64,000 nucleotides of DNA, from positions 124,001 to 188,000 of the forward strand of contig NZ_MZNT01000015.1 of assembly GCF_002042965.1 (NCBI RefSeq). Direction: 5' to 3'. This DNA is from Paenibacillus sp. 32352. GTDB lineage: Bacteria > Bacillota > Bacilli > Paenibacillales > NBRC-103111. Of the stretch, positions 32,713-40,973 are shown one piece after another; position 1 is the first letter of the stretch; each line of letters begins with the position of its first letter. Below the pieces are notes generated by a model. That model saw only the letters and a list, made by a program, of their open reading frames with translations. It had not been told where the DNA came from and did no database searches. A program made the position numbers and the translations under genes.

Positions 32713-34011
32713 ATGAAGCATAACCAATCGAACAAGCAAAATCAACGGATTTCGAGAATTTCTGAAACGACGCTGGTCATCGGGACTGACATCGCAAAAC
32801 ACAATCACGTCGCTCGCGCCTTTAATTACCGAGGAATCGAGCTCGGCAAGCGCTGCTTATTCCAGAACGATGAGAATGGCTTGTTGAACCTGCTGGCGTG
32901 GGCGGAATCCATTAAGCAAGAGCATGGACTGACGGACGTGCTGCTTGGCGTAGAGCCGACTGGTCACTATTGGTTCCCGCTGTTTCACTTTCTGAAGCAG
33001 TACGGAGTTGAAGTTGTACTGGTAAACCCGCATCACGTCAAGAAAAGCAAGGAACTGGACGACAACTCGCCGACCAAGAATGACATCAAAGATGCGAAAG
33101 TCGTCGCCAAGCTCGTCATCGACGGACGCTATACACAGCCGCAGCTGCCGGAAGGCGTTTACGCTGACCTACGAGTGCTGATGAACCAGCGAGACCGTCT
33201 GTGCGGGGATTTGAACCGCGTGAAAGGAAGAATCCACAATTGGCTGGATCGCTTCTTTCCCGAATATACACAAGTGTTTAAAGACTGGGAAGGCAAGGCC
33301 TCGCTCATTACGTTACAGCACTTTCCGCTGCCGCAAGATGTCATCGCCGCCGGTGAAACAACAGTCGTGGCGATCTGGAAGAAGAATGACGTGAAACGAG
33401 CTGTAGGCCCCAAGAGAGCGGAGCTGCTCTACCGGAAAGCCCAAAAATCCATCGGCCTCACGGAAGGCGCTACGGCGGCCAAGCATGAGCTAGCCATGTA
33501 TTTGGAGCAGTACGCCATGCTGTGCAGGCAGATTGAGCAACTGATGGAGCTTGTGGCGGGTCTGGTGGAACAGATTCCGGGAGCCACCCACATGATGAGC
33601 ATTCCGTCCATCGGTCTTACCACCGTGGCAGGTTTCCTGGCGGAAGTTGGCGACTTGAGCGGCTATGACCACAGCCAACAAATCGTGCGTCACGCCGGTC
33701 TCAGCCTGCGGGAAAACAGCTCAGGGCTTCATAAAGGGGAAACGACCATCAGCAACCGAGGCCGCTGTCGTCTCCGAGCCTTGCTGTTCCGGGCGGCGCT
33801 GACGATGGTCGCGAAGAACCAAGAGTTCCGCGCGCTGCACTTGTACTTCACGACGCGTCGGGATAACCCGCTGAAGAAGAAACAGTCGATGATCGCGATC
33901 TGCAACAAGCTCATCCGCGTCTTGTTTGAACTAGGCCGCAAACAAAAGGAATATGACGCCAGCAAAGTGCTTGGCCCCCATCGGGAGGCTCAATTGCAAG
34001 CGGCAGCTTAA
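32713..34011 (+). CDS. IS110-family transposase
   Basis: This 432-residue DEDD recombinase has an N-terminal RuvC-like domain (TLVIGTDIAKHNHVARAFNY with the first Asp, LLGVEPTGHYWFPLFHFL, NDIKDAKVVAKLV), a central coiled coil, and a C-terminal Tnp20 domain (IPGATHMMSIPSIGLTTVAG, FLAEVGDLSGYDH, HAGLSLRENSSGLHKGETTI, GRCRLRALLFRAAL with the catalytic Ser region). It looks intact. The ATG follows an AGAGGAGGACG site. Confidence 0.95.
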   Translation: MKHNQSNKQNQRISRISETTLVIGTDIAKHNHVARAFNYRGIELGKRCLFQNDENGLLNLLAWAESIKQEHGLTDVLLGVEPTGHYWFPLFHFLKQYGVEVVLVNPHHVKKSKELDDNSPTKNDIKDAKVVAKLVIDGRYTQPQLPEGVYADLRVLMNQRDRLCGDLNRVKGRIHNWLDRFFPEYTQVFKDWEGKASLITLQHFPLPQDVIAAGETTVVAIWKKNDVKRAVGPKRAELLYRKAQKSIGLTEGATAAKHELAMYLEQYAMLCRQIEQLMELVAGLVEQIPGATHMMSIPSIGLTTVAGFLAEVGDLSGYDHSQQIVRHAGLSLRENSSGLHKGETTISNRGRCRLRALLFRAALTMVAKNQEFRALHLYFTTRRDNPLKKKQSMIAICNKLIRVLFELGRKQKEYDASKVLGPHREAQLQAAA

Positions 34012-34059
34012 TTGATCTACAGCTTAGCAACTCGCTTTCGTTTCATCGCTTATACACAT

Positions 34060-34262
34060 GTTGATCTTTGACAAACGAAGCACGGATAGGCCGGGAGAAA
34101 TCATCACCATAAGGGCATCGACCCCGTTAAGGAGCTTGCCTGGCCTCCACCCCTTGAGAGGTAGAACGAAGGAATGTAAGGGCATCGACCCAGGGAGATA
34201 TGGGAGGGTAAACCACAAGGGTTCATGTGGAGATCCATATGCGACCATACGGCTTTAAAAAA
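34060..34262 (+). ncRNA. Candidate IS110 guide (bridge-type) RNA region
   Basis: Downstream of the transposase stop, the sequence is structured and contains an exact 15-bp direct repeat, TAAGGGCATCGACCC, at 34110-34124 and 34177-34191, each within a potential stem-loop environment. A further stem region (GATATGGGAGGGTAAACC to GATCCATATG) follows. IS110-family elements encode a non-coding guide RNA in a non-coding end; the IS1111 group carries it 3' of the transposase. The RNA assignment is inference. Confidence 0.45.
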
Positions 34263-34421
34263 GCGGGGTGACCACCACCTCTATTCCCGCCAACAGGTCG
34301 ATCCCAAATATTCGCTCCTCGTCAAATCCTATCCAAGGGGGCTTTGGATGTCAAAGATGAAATCATGCGAAAAGGCGAGAAAAACGGAGAAAACATTATT
34401 TAATTGAGGGAGGCGTTAGCC

Positions 34422-34751
34422 ATGAATCAAAATATCCAACAGTTTAAAGCCGATTTTTTTAAGGCGCTGGCGCATCCCATGCGGATTCGAATCCTGGAGG
34501 TTCTGAGTGAAGGAGATAAAAACGTAAATGAGATACAGAGTATTTTAGGCTCAGAAGGTTCAGCCGTTTCTCAGCAGTTGGCCGTATTGCGAAATAAAAA
34601 TGTGGTGACGGGCATAAAAGACGGTACTTCTGTCATTTATTCGTTACGTGACCCGCTGATTAAAGACCTGCTCGCAGTCACAAAGCAGATCTTCGATAAT
34701 CATCTCGTGGATGCCATTTCATTACTTGAGGTCATTCGAAATGAATCTTAA
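34422..34751 (+). CDS. ArsR-family transcriptional regulator without cysteines
   Basis: This 109-residue winged HTH protein reads FFKALAHPMRIRILEVLSEG, then NEIQSILGSEGSAVSQQLAV, then LRNKNVVTGIKDGTSVIYSL. It contains no Cys, so it is not a thiol metal or persulfide sensor of the usual kind. The start at 34422 has GAGGGAGG 8-9 nt upstream. It lies just upstream of sulP and probably regulates it through the inverted repeat at 34881. Confidence 0.85.
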   Translation: MNQNIQQFKADFFKALAHPMRIRILEVLSEGDKNVNEIQSILGSEGSAVSQQLAVLRNKNVVTGIKDGTSVIYSLRDPLIKDLLAVTKQIFDNHLVDAISLLEVIRNES

Positions 34752-34755
34752 ACTG

Positions 34756-34802
34756 AAAAACAAGGGTATCCATGAGCAACATCAAGGATCACCTTGTTTT
34801 TT
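34756..34802 (+). terminator. Terminator after the ArsR gene
   Basis: The stem AAAACAAGGGTATCC pairs with GGATCACCTTGTTTT (two central mismatches) and is followed by a T run. Confidence 0.65.
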
Positions 34803-34880
34803 CGTTTTGCAGTCGGGAACATGCGGAGCGACGCGAGATTATTACGATTGACATTATTCGATGACAGGAGTAACATTTCA

Positions 34881-34906
34881 CATATATTCAAATAATCAAA
34901 TATATG
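34881..34906 (+). promoter_or_regulatory. Candidate ArsR-type operator upstream of sulP
   Basis: An 8-bp perfect inverted repeat, CATATATT (34881-34888) and AATATATG (34899-34906), encloses CAAATAATCA. The stretch TCAAATAATCAAATAT (34888-34903) matches the repeat upstream of the Cys-rich gene (32455-32470) at 15 of 16 bases. Confidence 0.55.
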
Positions 34907-34926
34907 AAGAAGAGAAGGTAATTCAG

Positions 34927-36687
34927 ATGAAATGGACGGGAAGATTTGAAGGATACCATGCAGCCGCATTCCGGAAGGATCTCATTTCAGGCCTCATTGT
35001 TGGCATTATCGCCATTCCATTAGGGATGGCGTTTGCTATTGCTGCTGGTGTAAAACCGGAATATGGCATTTATACCACCATCGTTGCCGGTATCTGTATT
35101 TCCTTGTTCGGAGGTTCTAAATTTCAAATCGGCGGCCCGACCGGTGCATTTATTCCGATCCTTTTCGCGATCGTCATGGAATATGGATACGAAAATTTAT
35201 TGCTTGCAGGATTTTTGGCGGGAATTATTCTTGTTCTCATGGGGCTGTTTAAACTCGGTGCGTTGATAAAATTTATTCCTCGCCCTGTAACCATCGGATT
35301 TACCGCTGGAATTGCCGTCATAATCTTCAGCGGACAAATTGCCAACTTTTTAGGTTTGAGCGGTATCGAGAAACATGAGAATTTTCTACCCAATATGAAG
35401 GAAATTGTAATGCATCTCGCTACTACGAATTTCTACAGTATTATCACAGCGGTCGTCTGTTTGGCAGTTATCCTCCTAACACCGAAATTTTTACCGAAGG
35501 TCCCTGGTTCCTTGGTAGGGCTTATCGTATCCACTATAGTGGCGACCGTATTCTTTAAAGGGGAAGTTGCAACGATTGGATCGTCATTTGGAGCTATTCC
35601 AAGCACCCTACCCCATTTTCATTTCCCTGATCTAACCTGGGATCGCATTGAAAATTTGATTCGCCCCGCCTTTACTATTGCCATGTTGGGCAGCATCGAA
35701 TCTTTATTATCGGCGGTTGTTGCCGACGGCATGACCGACAGTCGTCATAACAGCAATCGGGAACTGATTGGGCAAGGCATCGCCAATATGGTAACCCCTC
35801 TTTTTGGAGGCATACCAGCGACAGGAGCCATTGCACGAACAGCAACCAATATCAAAAACGGTGCGATCTCACCCCTGTCAGGTATTATACATGGTATTGT
35901 TGTATTGCTGGTGCTCATTTTGTTTGCACCTTATGCATCAGAGATCCCACTTGCTAGTATGGCACCGATTCTAATGCTGGTTGCCTGGAACATGAGCGAA
36001 CGAAAAGAATTTGCTCACGTCTTAAAAACCAAAACGAGCGATTCTTTTGTCCTTCTCATTACCTTTTTGCTAACGGTCTTTACGAATTTAACGACTGCCG
36101 TTGAAGTCGGATTAATTTTGGCTGTTATACTGTTTGTGAAACGAATGAGTGATGGGTTATTGGTTTCCAAGGTATTGCCTGACCCAACAGTTAAACATGA
36201 AAAAGTGAAAGCTCATATGGTGACCGAAGGCCACGATTGTCCACAAATTGGGATCTATACCATCGAAGGCCCCCTCTTTTTCGGCGCCGCGAACATGTTT
36301 GAAAAGTCCATTATGGATTCGATTCATCTAAGACCGAAAGTGTTACTGCTGCGCATGGGAAAAGTACCTTTTATGGATACGACGGGTGAATCAAATCTTT
36401 CCAGTTTGGTGATGCATTTCGAGAAATTTGGTGGGATTATTCTTGTATCCGGAATTCAAGCTCAGCCTTTAGATGTATTGAAGAGAACAGGGTTGTATAC
36501 GCTGATTGGGGCTGAACATTTTTTTGGACATACCGGTGAGGCACTTAACTTCGCGCTATTGCAACTGGATTTGAATAAATGTCTAGGTTGTAAACATTTT
36601 GCTTTCCGTGAATGCGCGGCGTTATCAAACAAGGAGTCTCAAAAAGAAGTGATCACCAGTTTAAAGGCTGATCCAGCAAGGACATAG
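34927..36687 (+). CDS. SulP-family anion transporter with STAS domain
   Basis: This 586-residue membrane protein has the SulP core, with SGLIVGIIAIPLGMAFAIAA and GGSKFQIGGPTGAFIPILFA near the N-terminus and SIESLLSAVVADGMTDSRHN near 255. A C-terminal STAS domain follows at about 435-545 (FFGAANMFEKSIMD, GKVPFMDTTGESNLSSL), then a Cys-containing tail (CLGCKHFAFREC). Family members carry sulfate, bicarbonate or other anions; the substrate cannot be assigned. The start at 34927 follows GAGAAGG. Confidence 0.9.
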   Translation: MKWTGRFEGYHAAAFRKDLISGLIVGIIAIPLGMAFAIAAGVKPEYGIYTTIVAGICISLFGGSKFQIGGPTGAFIPILFAIVMEYGYENLLLAGFLAGIILVLMGLFKLGALIKFIPRPVTIGFTAGIAVIIFSGQIANFLGLSGIEKHENFLPNMKEIVMHLATTNFYSIITAVVCLAVILLTPKFLPKVPGSLVGLIVSTIVATVFFKGEVATIGSSFGAIPSTLPHFHFPDLTWDRIENLIRPAFTIAMLGSIESLLSAVVADGMTDSRHNSNRELIGQGIANMVTPLFGGIPATGAIARTATNIKNGAISPLSGIIHGIVVLLVLILFAPYASEIPLASMAPILMLVAWNMSERKEFAHVLKTKTSDSFVLLITFLLTVFTNLTTAVEVGLILAVILFVKRMSDGLLVSKVLPDPTVKHEKVKAHMVTEGHDCPQIGIYTIEGPLFFGAANMFEKSIMDSIHLRPKVLLLRMGKVPFMDTTGESNLSSLVMHFEKFGGIILVSGIQAQPLDVLKRTGLYTLIGAEHFFGHTGEALNFALLQLDLNKCLGCKHFAFRECAALSNKESQKEVITSLKADPART

Positions 36688-36735
36688 CCTAATCTCATTT
36701 GAAATCGCCCTAAGGACGAAATGAGGTGAATGGCT

Positions 36736-36941
36736 ATGCAACTTGCACTTCAGCAATACAAAGTGATCATGGCTCATCCGCTGCAAAAGGTGTCAATGAG
36801 CATCAATCGCGTATTATGACTCGCGTCGTTTATTCAGTGCAAGACAATGACAGATTAAAAATATTGTTTTGTGTCGACTTGTCAGAAGGTCACGTGAATC
36901 TCGAACACTATTCATATTGTTTCGACAAGAACAGTTTCTAG
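36736..36941 (+). pseudogene. Possible universal stress protein relic
   Basis: The start reads MQLALQQYKVIMAHP, then a frame change leads into DHGSSAAKGVNEHQSRIMTR, which recalls the UspA start YKxIMVAxDGSxxA. Usp genes often neighbour SulP transporters. The match is short. Confidence 0.3.
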
Positions 36942-37387
36942 ACAATATCGAAAATTAAAAGGTTACCATGATTGTCGAGCGGATAAATAAAAAAGTGTTC
37001 TAACAATCTTATCGTTTATCTAAGCAAAAATGAGATCGACTGCGAGGCGCTCTCTCGTCCAACTGAAACAGTAACATACAGACACGCCCATGCTCGGATT
37101 CTTTTGTTACACAGCCACTTTCAAGTCATCCTCGGCAAATGATTGCGAATGATTCCACTATAATATACGGTTGCGTAAGCAGAGTTCGAACAAAATAAAT
37201 AAGAGTTGTCGGGATGAATGGTTTCTAAAGCAGAAGCTTTAACATGTACAGCAATCCATCCTAAACCACTCCTCATGTAGACGAGAATGGGCTTAAGGGT
37301 GAGGATACATTTCTTTCTTTACTCATTTAATCCTGCCCATGGAGTAATGACAATGTTTAGTCTACAACTTTACATTCCCGTTCAAAT
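36942..37387. other. 446-bp stretch without a confident gene
   Basis: The minus strand has an open frame of 51 codons (37121-37276, starting MRSGLGWIAVHVKASALETI), without a ribosome site or known family. It may be a relic. Nothing else is evident. Confidence 0.35.
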
Positions 37388-37816
37388 TTACCGACCTTCG
37401 GCTAGAAACTTTTCGATACGCGACTTAATCGCATCCCGAACCGCTCGAAATTGGCTCATGATTTCTTCCTCGGTGCCGGTCGCCTTGGCCGGATCATCGA
37501 AGCCCCAATGCCATTTCACGACGTTTTTATTCGAAATCACCGGACAATGTTCGTCTGCATGGCCACATAACGTAATCACATAGTCTGCCAGATTCAAAAT
37601 CTCCGGATCGATGACATCAGATGTATGGCTGCTAATTTCGACGCCAGCTTCCTTCATCACCTGGACGGCACGGGGATTCAGCCCATGTGCCTCTAACCCG
37701 GCGCTTTTTACTTCGTAGCGATCAGTACCGAGAGCCTTCAAAAAGCCATCCGCCATTTGGCTGCGGCAAGAGTTTCCTGTACAAAGGAAATAAACGAGTT
37801 TTTTGTTTTCTGACAT
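37388..37816 (-). CDS. arsC: Thioredoxin-dependent arsenate reductase
   Basis: This 142-residue low-molecular-weight phosphatase-fold protein reduces arsenate to arsenite. The P-loop CTGNSCRSQMADGF (Cys near 12) and the Cys pair in ITLCGHADEHCPV (near 84 and 91) give the three Cys of the ArsC triple-cysteine relay used by the Staphylococcus and Bacillus type. It is the last gene of the arsR-acr3-arsC operon (minus strand), so its product feeds the efflux pump. Confidence 0.95.
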   Translation of the reverse strand: MSENKKLVYFLCTGNSCRSQMADGFLKALGTDRYEVKSAGLEAHGLNPRAVQVMKEAGVEISSHTSDVIDPEILNLADYVITLCGHADEHCPVISNKNVVKWHWGFDDPAKATGTEEEIMSQFRAVRDAIKSRIEKFLAEGR

Positions 37817-37836
37817 GATGAGTCCTCCTGTTTATA

Positions 37837-38892
37837 TTAAGCTGCTTGCTTTGAAAAATACTTCCGCTGGAATCGGAGCGCGACGTTGACTAAGGCAATC
37901 ATCACGGGGACTTCCACAAGAGGACCGATGACGGCCGCAAATGCTGCGCCGGAATGAATACCAAACACCCCGACGGCAACGGCAATCGCCAGCTCGAAGT
38001 TATTCCCCGAGGCAGTAAATGCCAGTGTAGAAGTCACCGGATAACCAGCCCCTGCTTTTTTGCCCATGAAAAACGAGATCAAGAACATGACGACAAAGTA
38101 AATCAAAAGCGGAATCGCGATCCTCACGACATCGAACGGCAATTGGATAATCATTTCGCCTTTCAGCGAGAACATGACGATGATCGTAAACAATAACGCG
38201 ATCAGCGTAATGGGGCTGATTTTCGGAATAAAGACCGTTTCGTACCAGGACTGTCCTTTTGCTTTTACAAGAGAATAGCGAGTAATCATTCCTGCCAAAA
38301 ACGGTATCCCTAAATAAATGAACACACTCTTGGCAACTTCTACCATCGTAATGTCAACAACGACGCCTTCCAACCCGAACCATCCCGGCAAAATCGTAAT
38401 AAAGATATAGCTGTAGACGGAATAAAACAAAACTTGAAAGATCGAGTTGAAAGCAACGAGTCCCGCCGCGTACTCGGCATCCCCTCTGCACAAATCGTTC
38501 CAAACGATGACCATTGCAATACAACGGGCTAAACCGATCATAATCAGGCCGACCATATATTCCGGATAGCCTTGGAGGAAAATAATAGCCAGGAAAAACA
38601 TTAAGATCGGGCCAATGAGCCAGTTTTGAATCAATGAAATGGTTAACACTTTGCCATTTCGGAAGACACGGCCAATTTCTTCGTATCGTACCTTCGCCAG
38701 CGGCGGATACATCATTAAAATGAGGCCAAGTGCAATCGGTATCGATGTGGTTCCAACTTGAAATTCATTCAAGCCGGCGACAAAGTTAGGAAATACGTAA
38801 CCCAAGCCAATTCCTATCGCCATCGCAACAAAAATCCATAACGTCAAATAGCGATCCAGAAATGAGAGTCGCTTTCTCTCTTGTTTACTCAC
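37837..38892 (-). CDS. acr3: Arsenite efflux transporter Acr3
   Basis: This 351-residue protein with about ten membrane segments is of the Acr3/ArsB (BASS-like) family. Visible marks are LSFLDRYLTLWIFVAMAIGI, then YPPLAKVRYEEIGRVFRN, MIGLARCIAMVIVWNDLCRG with the conserved Cys, and TASGNNFELAIAVAVGVFGI. It extrudes arsenite using the proton motive force. It lies 16 bp after arsR and 20 bp before arsC. Confidence 0.95.
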   Translation of the reverse strand: MSKQERKRLSFLDRYLTLWIFVAMAIGIGLGYVFPNFVAGLNEFQVGTTSIPIALGLILMMYPPLAKVRYEEIGRVFRNGKVLTISLIQNWLIGPILMFFLAIIFLQGYPEYMVGLIMIGLARCIAMVIVWNDLCRGDAEYAAGLVAFNSIFQVLFYSVYSYIFITILPGWFGLEGVVVDITMVEVAKSVFIYLGIPFLAGMITRYSLVKAKGQSWYETVFIPKISPITLIALLFTIIVMFSLKGEMIIQLPFDVVRIAIPLLIYFVVMFLISFFMGKKAGAGYPVTSTLAFTASGNNFELAIAVAVGVFGIHSGAAFAAVIGPLVEVPVMIALVNVALRFQRKYFSKQAA

Positions 38893-38908
38893 TTGCTGTA
38901 CACCCCCT

Positions 38909-39238
38909 TTACTCGCATGTAACCGTCATTCCTTGTTGCTCCAAATTCCGCAGCTCCTCGGATAGATCAGGCAAGTGGGACAGAGCATAACCAATTTCCT
39001 CTAACCGCTTCTCATTGATGGAGTAGAACACCCATTGCCCCTTTCTCGTTTCGCGGACCAGTTCCACCGTTTTTAGACGGCTTACATGTTTGGAAATAGC
39101 TGGCTGGGAAATGTTAAAGATGGGAACCAGTTCACACACGCAGCAATCGCGAACACGGAGCAAAGAAAGGATTTTCAGCCTTGTCGGATCGGCAAGAGCT
39201 TTCAGAATATCTGCTATTTTTTCAAATTCCATTGGCAT
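38909..39238 (-). CDS. arsR: Arsenite-responsive repressor ArsR
   Basis: This 109-residue winged HTH protein has the As(III)-binding signature RVRDCCVCELV in the DNA-recognition helix region and ISQPAISKHVSRLKTVELVR. It represses the operon and is released by arsenite. The start was set at ATG 39238 with GGTGGTGAT upstream. The promoter region has a TAACCATATTGTTA-like imperfect palindrome near 39265-39280. Confidence 0.93.
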   Translation of the reverse strand: MPMEFEKIADILKALADPTRLKILSLLRVRDCCVCELVPIFNISQPAISKHVSRLKTVELVRETRKGQWVFYSINEKRLEEIGYALSHLPDLSEELRNLEQQGMTVTCE

Positions 39239-39443
39239 TCTTATCACCACCAAACTTAAAACCTTATAACCATATTGTTATTTATGTATGATAAAAAGTC
39301 AATATGGAAAATGATACTTTTATATTCCCTCTACAATAGCCTGTCTAAGACAAACCCTTTCCGGAGTACTTATTTTTTTGCAATGCAAGCAAATTATTAC
39401 TTGCAAATGACTGTTGTATAACTGATTCATGAGGTGAAGCACC

Positions 39444-39785
39444 GTGGAAAATGTACGCGAATTATTTCAAATCATGACTCGTCGCTTTGGCTTTCTGGAT
39501 AAAACTGCTGTTCTGCCGGTGGCTGCGACATCTCCTTTATTCAAAGCCATATTCTTTACGAAATTGATCGCCAGCACAAGCCTTCCATCCAGCAAGTAGC
39601 AGAGGCATTAGGGACCGATATCACGACATTCAGCCGACAAGTCTCAGTCGTTAATCAAGATGAAATTAGTAAAAAAACGCCCGATCCCGATGACCGGCGG
39701 GTGAATCTGCTTTCCTTAACGACAGAAGGAAAATATGTTGCGGCGTCGATTGACCAGCAAATGAATGACTATTTAAACGAAATCT
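39444..39785 (+). pseudogene. MarR-family regulator, frameshifted
   Basis: From GTG 39444 (GAGGTGAAG upstream) the frame reads VENVRELFQIMTRRFGFLDK. After a lost base near 39501 the protein continues in the next frame as NCCSAGGCDISFIQSHILYE, then RQHKPSIQQVAEALGTDITT. Later it reads KTPDPDDRRVNLLSLTTEGK, which fits a MarR winged HTH. The CC motif recalls MarR-type regulators linked to arsenic genes, and it sits divergent from arsR. Confidence 0.75.
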
Positions 39786-39884
39786 TCTCATTTGGTTTTG
39801 TTCACGTTTTTTTGTTGTCAGACATGTTGTTTTAGCAAGGGGAAATTTGGAAAGCATAAGAAGAGGTTCATTCGGAAAGTGGTG

Positions 39885-40967
39885 ATGGATATCGCACCGG
39901 CCAATCATAAAATATCGTTGCTTCAAGGATACATGCTGATCCTGATGGCGATCGGGATTCTGAACCACGTGATTATTATCCCGCTTTTGCTGACTGCTTC
40001 CAAAAGAGATGCCTGGGTAACCGTTTTAGCCGTTTTGGCAGTATCGCAAGTCTGGATCGCCTGTTTATCCTATATTCTTAAAAACATGAATGGGACGCCG
40101 GTCAAAACCTGGCTGTATCGTCATTTCGGCAAACTTCCGGCAAACGGTATGCTTATTTTAATCACGTTGTATCTGTTCGCAATGGGCGCCATTTCACTCA
40201 AAGACACCATCACCTGGACGATTGCCTCCTATTTGCCACAGACACCGGCTTTTGCGTTGGTGCTGGCGGGAGTCGCGTGCAATCTTTTGGCAGCGTATGC
40301 CGGGTTGCGAGTAATTGCAATCGTCACAGGCATTTTGCTCCCGGTTGTGATCGTGCTCGGTGATTTTGTGATGACAGCAAATTACAAGTACAAGGATTAC
40401 AGCCTGCTGTTTCCAGTCATCGAATTTGGGTGGGAGCCTGTATGGAAAGGCGTTATATATGCCGCGGGAGGGCTACTGGAGTTAATCTGCATTCTCTTTT
40501 ATCAGGAGCATTTAACCAAACGACCTCGATTCGGCACTCTCATGTTCGTGAATGTGCTGCTGGCCGGTTTGATTCTGGGACCGCTGATGGGTTCCATCGC
40601 CGTGTTTGGACCTGCTGAGGCGGCAAATCAGCGTTACCCTGCTTTTGAGCAATGGCGTTTGGTTCAACTCGGGCAATATATCTCGCACCTTGATTTCTTC
40701 TCCATCTACCAGTGGCTTTCCGGCACGTTTGTTCGTGTCTCGCTGGCTCTGTTTATTATGGTTGACATTTGGAAACCGGACAAGCGACTGCCATGGTTCA
40801 TCTTTTTCGGCGCACTGATGATTGCTTCCGTTGTTCTGCCCGTCAGCGATGCCCGGTTCCTTGCTTTTCTTGGAAACGTGTTTTTTCCGGCGTCCGTTTA
40901 CGCTGCTCTGGGCTTGACGGCTTTGTTTGTCGCGAAAATCTGGATTTCCAATAGAATGAGAAGGTGA
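39885..40967 (+). CDS. GerB-type spore germination permease
   Basis: This 360-residue GerAB/ArcD/ProY family protein has about ten membrane segments, beginning HKISLLQGYMLILMAIGILN. The start was put at ATG 39885, after GGAAAGTGG, because upstream codons lie in the tail of the MarR pseudogene and do not fit the family. First gene of the second ger operon, in the order gerB-gerA-gerC. Confidence 0.88.
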   Translation: MDIAPANHKISLLQGYMLILMAIGILNHVIIIPLLLTASKRDAWVTVLAVLAVSQVWIACLSYILKNMNGTPVKTWLYRHFGKLPANGMLILITLYLFAMGAISLKDTITWTIASYLPQTPAFALVLAGVACNLLAAYAGLRVIAIVTGILLPVVIVLGDFVMTANYKYKDYSLLFPVIEFGWEPVWKGVIYAAGGLLELICILFYQEHLTKRPRFGTLMFVNVLLAGLILGPLMGSIAVFGPAEAANQRYPAFEQWRLVQLGQYISHLDFFSIYQWLSGTFVRVSLALFIMVDIWKPDKRLPWFIFFGALMIASVVLPVSDARFLAFLGNVFFPASVYAALGLTALFVAKIWISNRMRR

Positions 40968-40973
40968 ATCCCT

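Larger units (their letters stand above)
32640..34262 (+). mobile_element. IS110-family insertion sequence
   Basis: A complete transposase gene (32713-34011) with a short 5' non-coding region (about 70 bp) and a longer structured 3' non-coding tail (about 250 bp). IS110 elements lack terminal inverted repeats, so exact ends cannot be set; the given limits are estimates. The element separates the Cys-rich gene from the ArsR/SulP genes that appear to share an operator. Confidence 0.75.
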
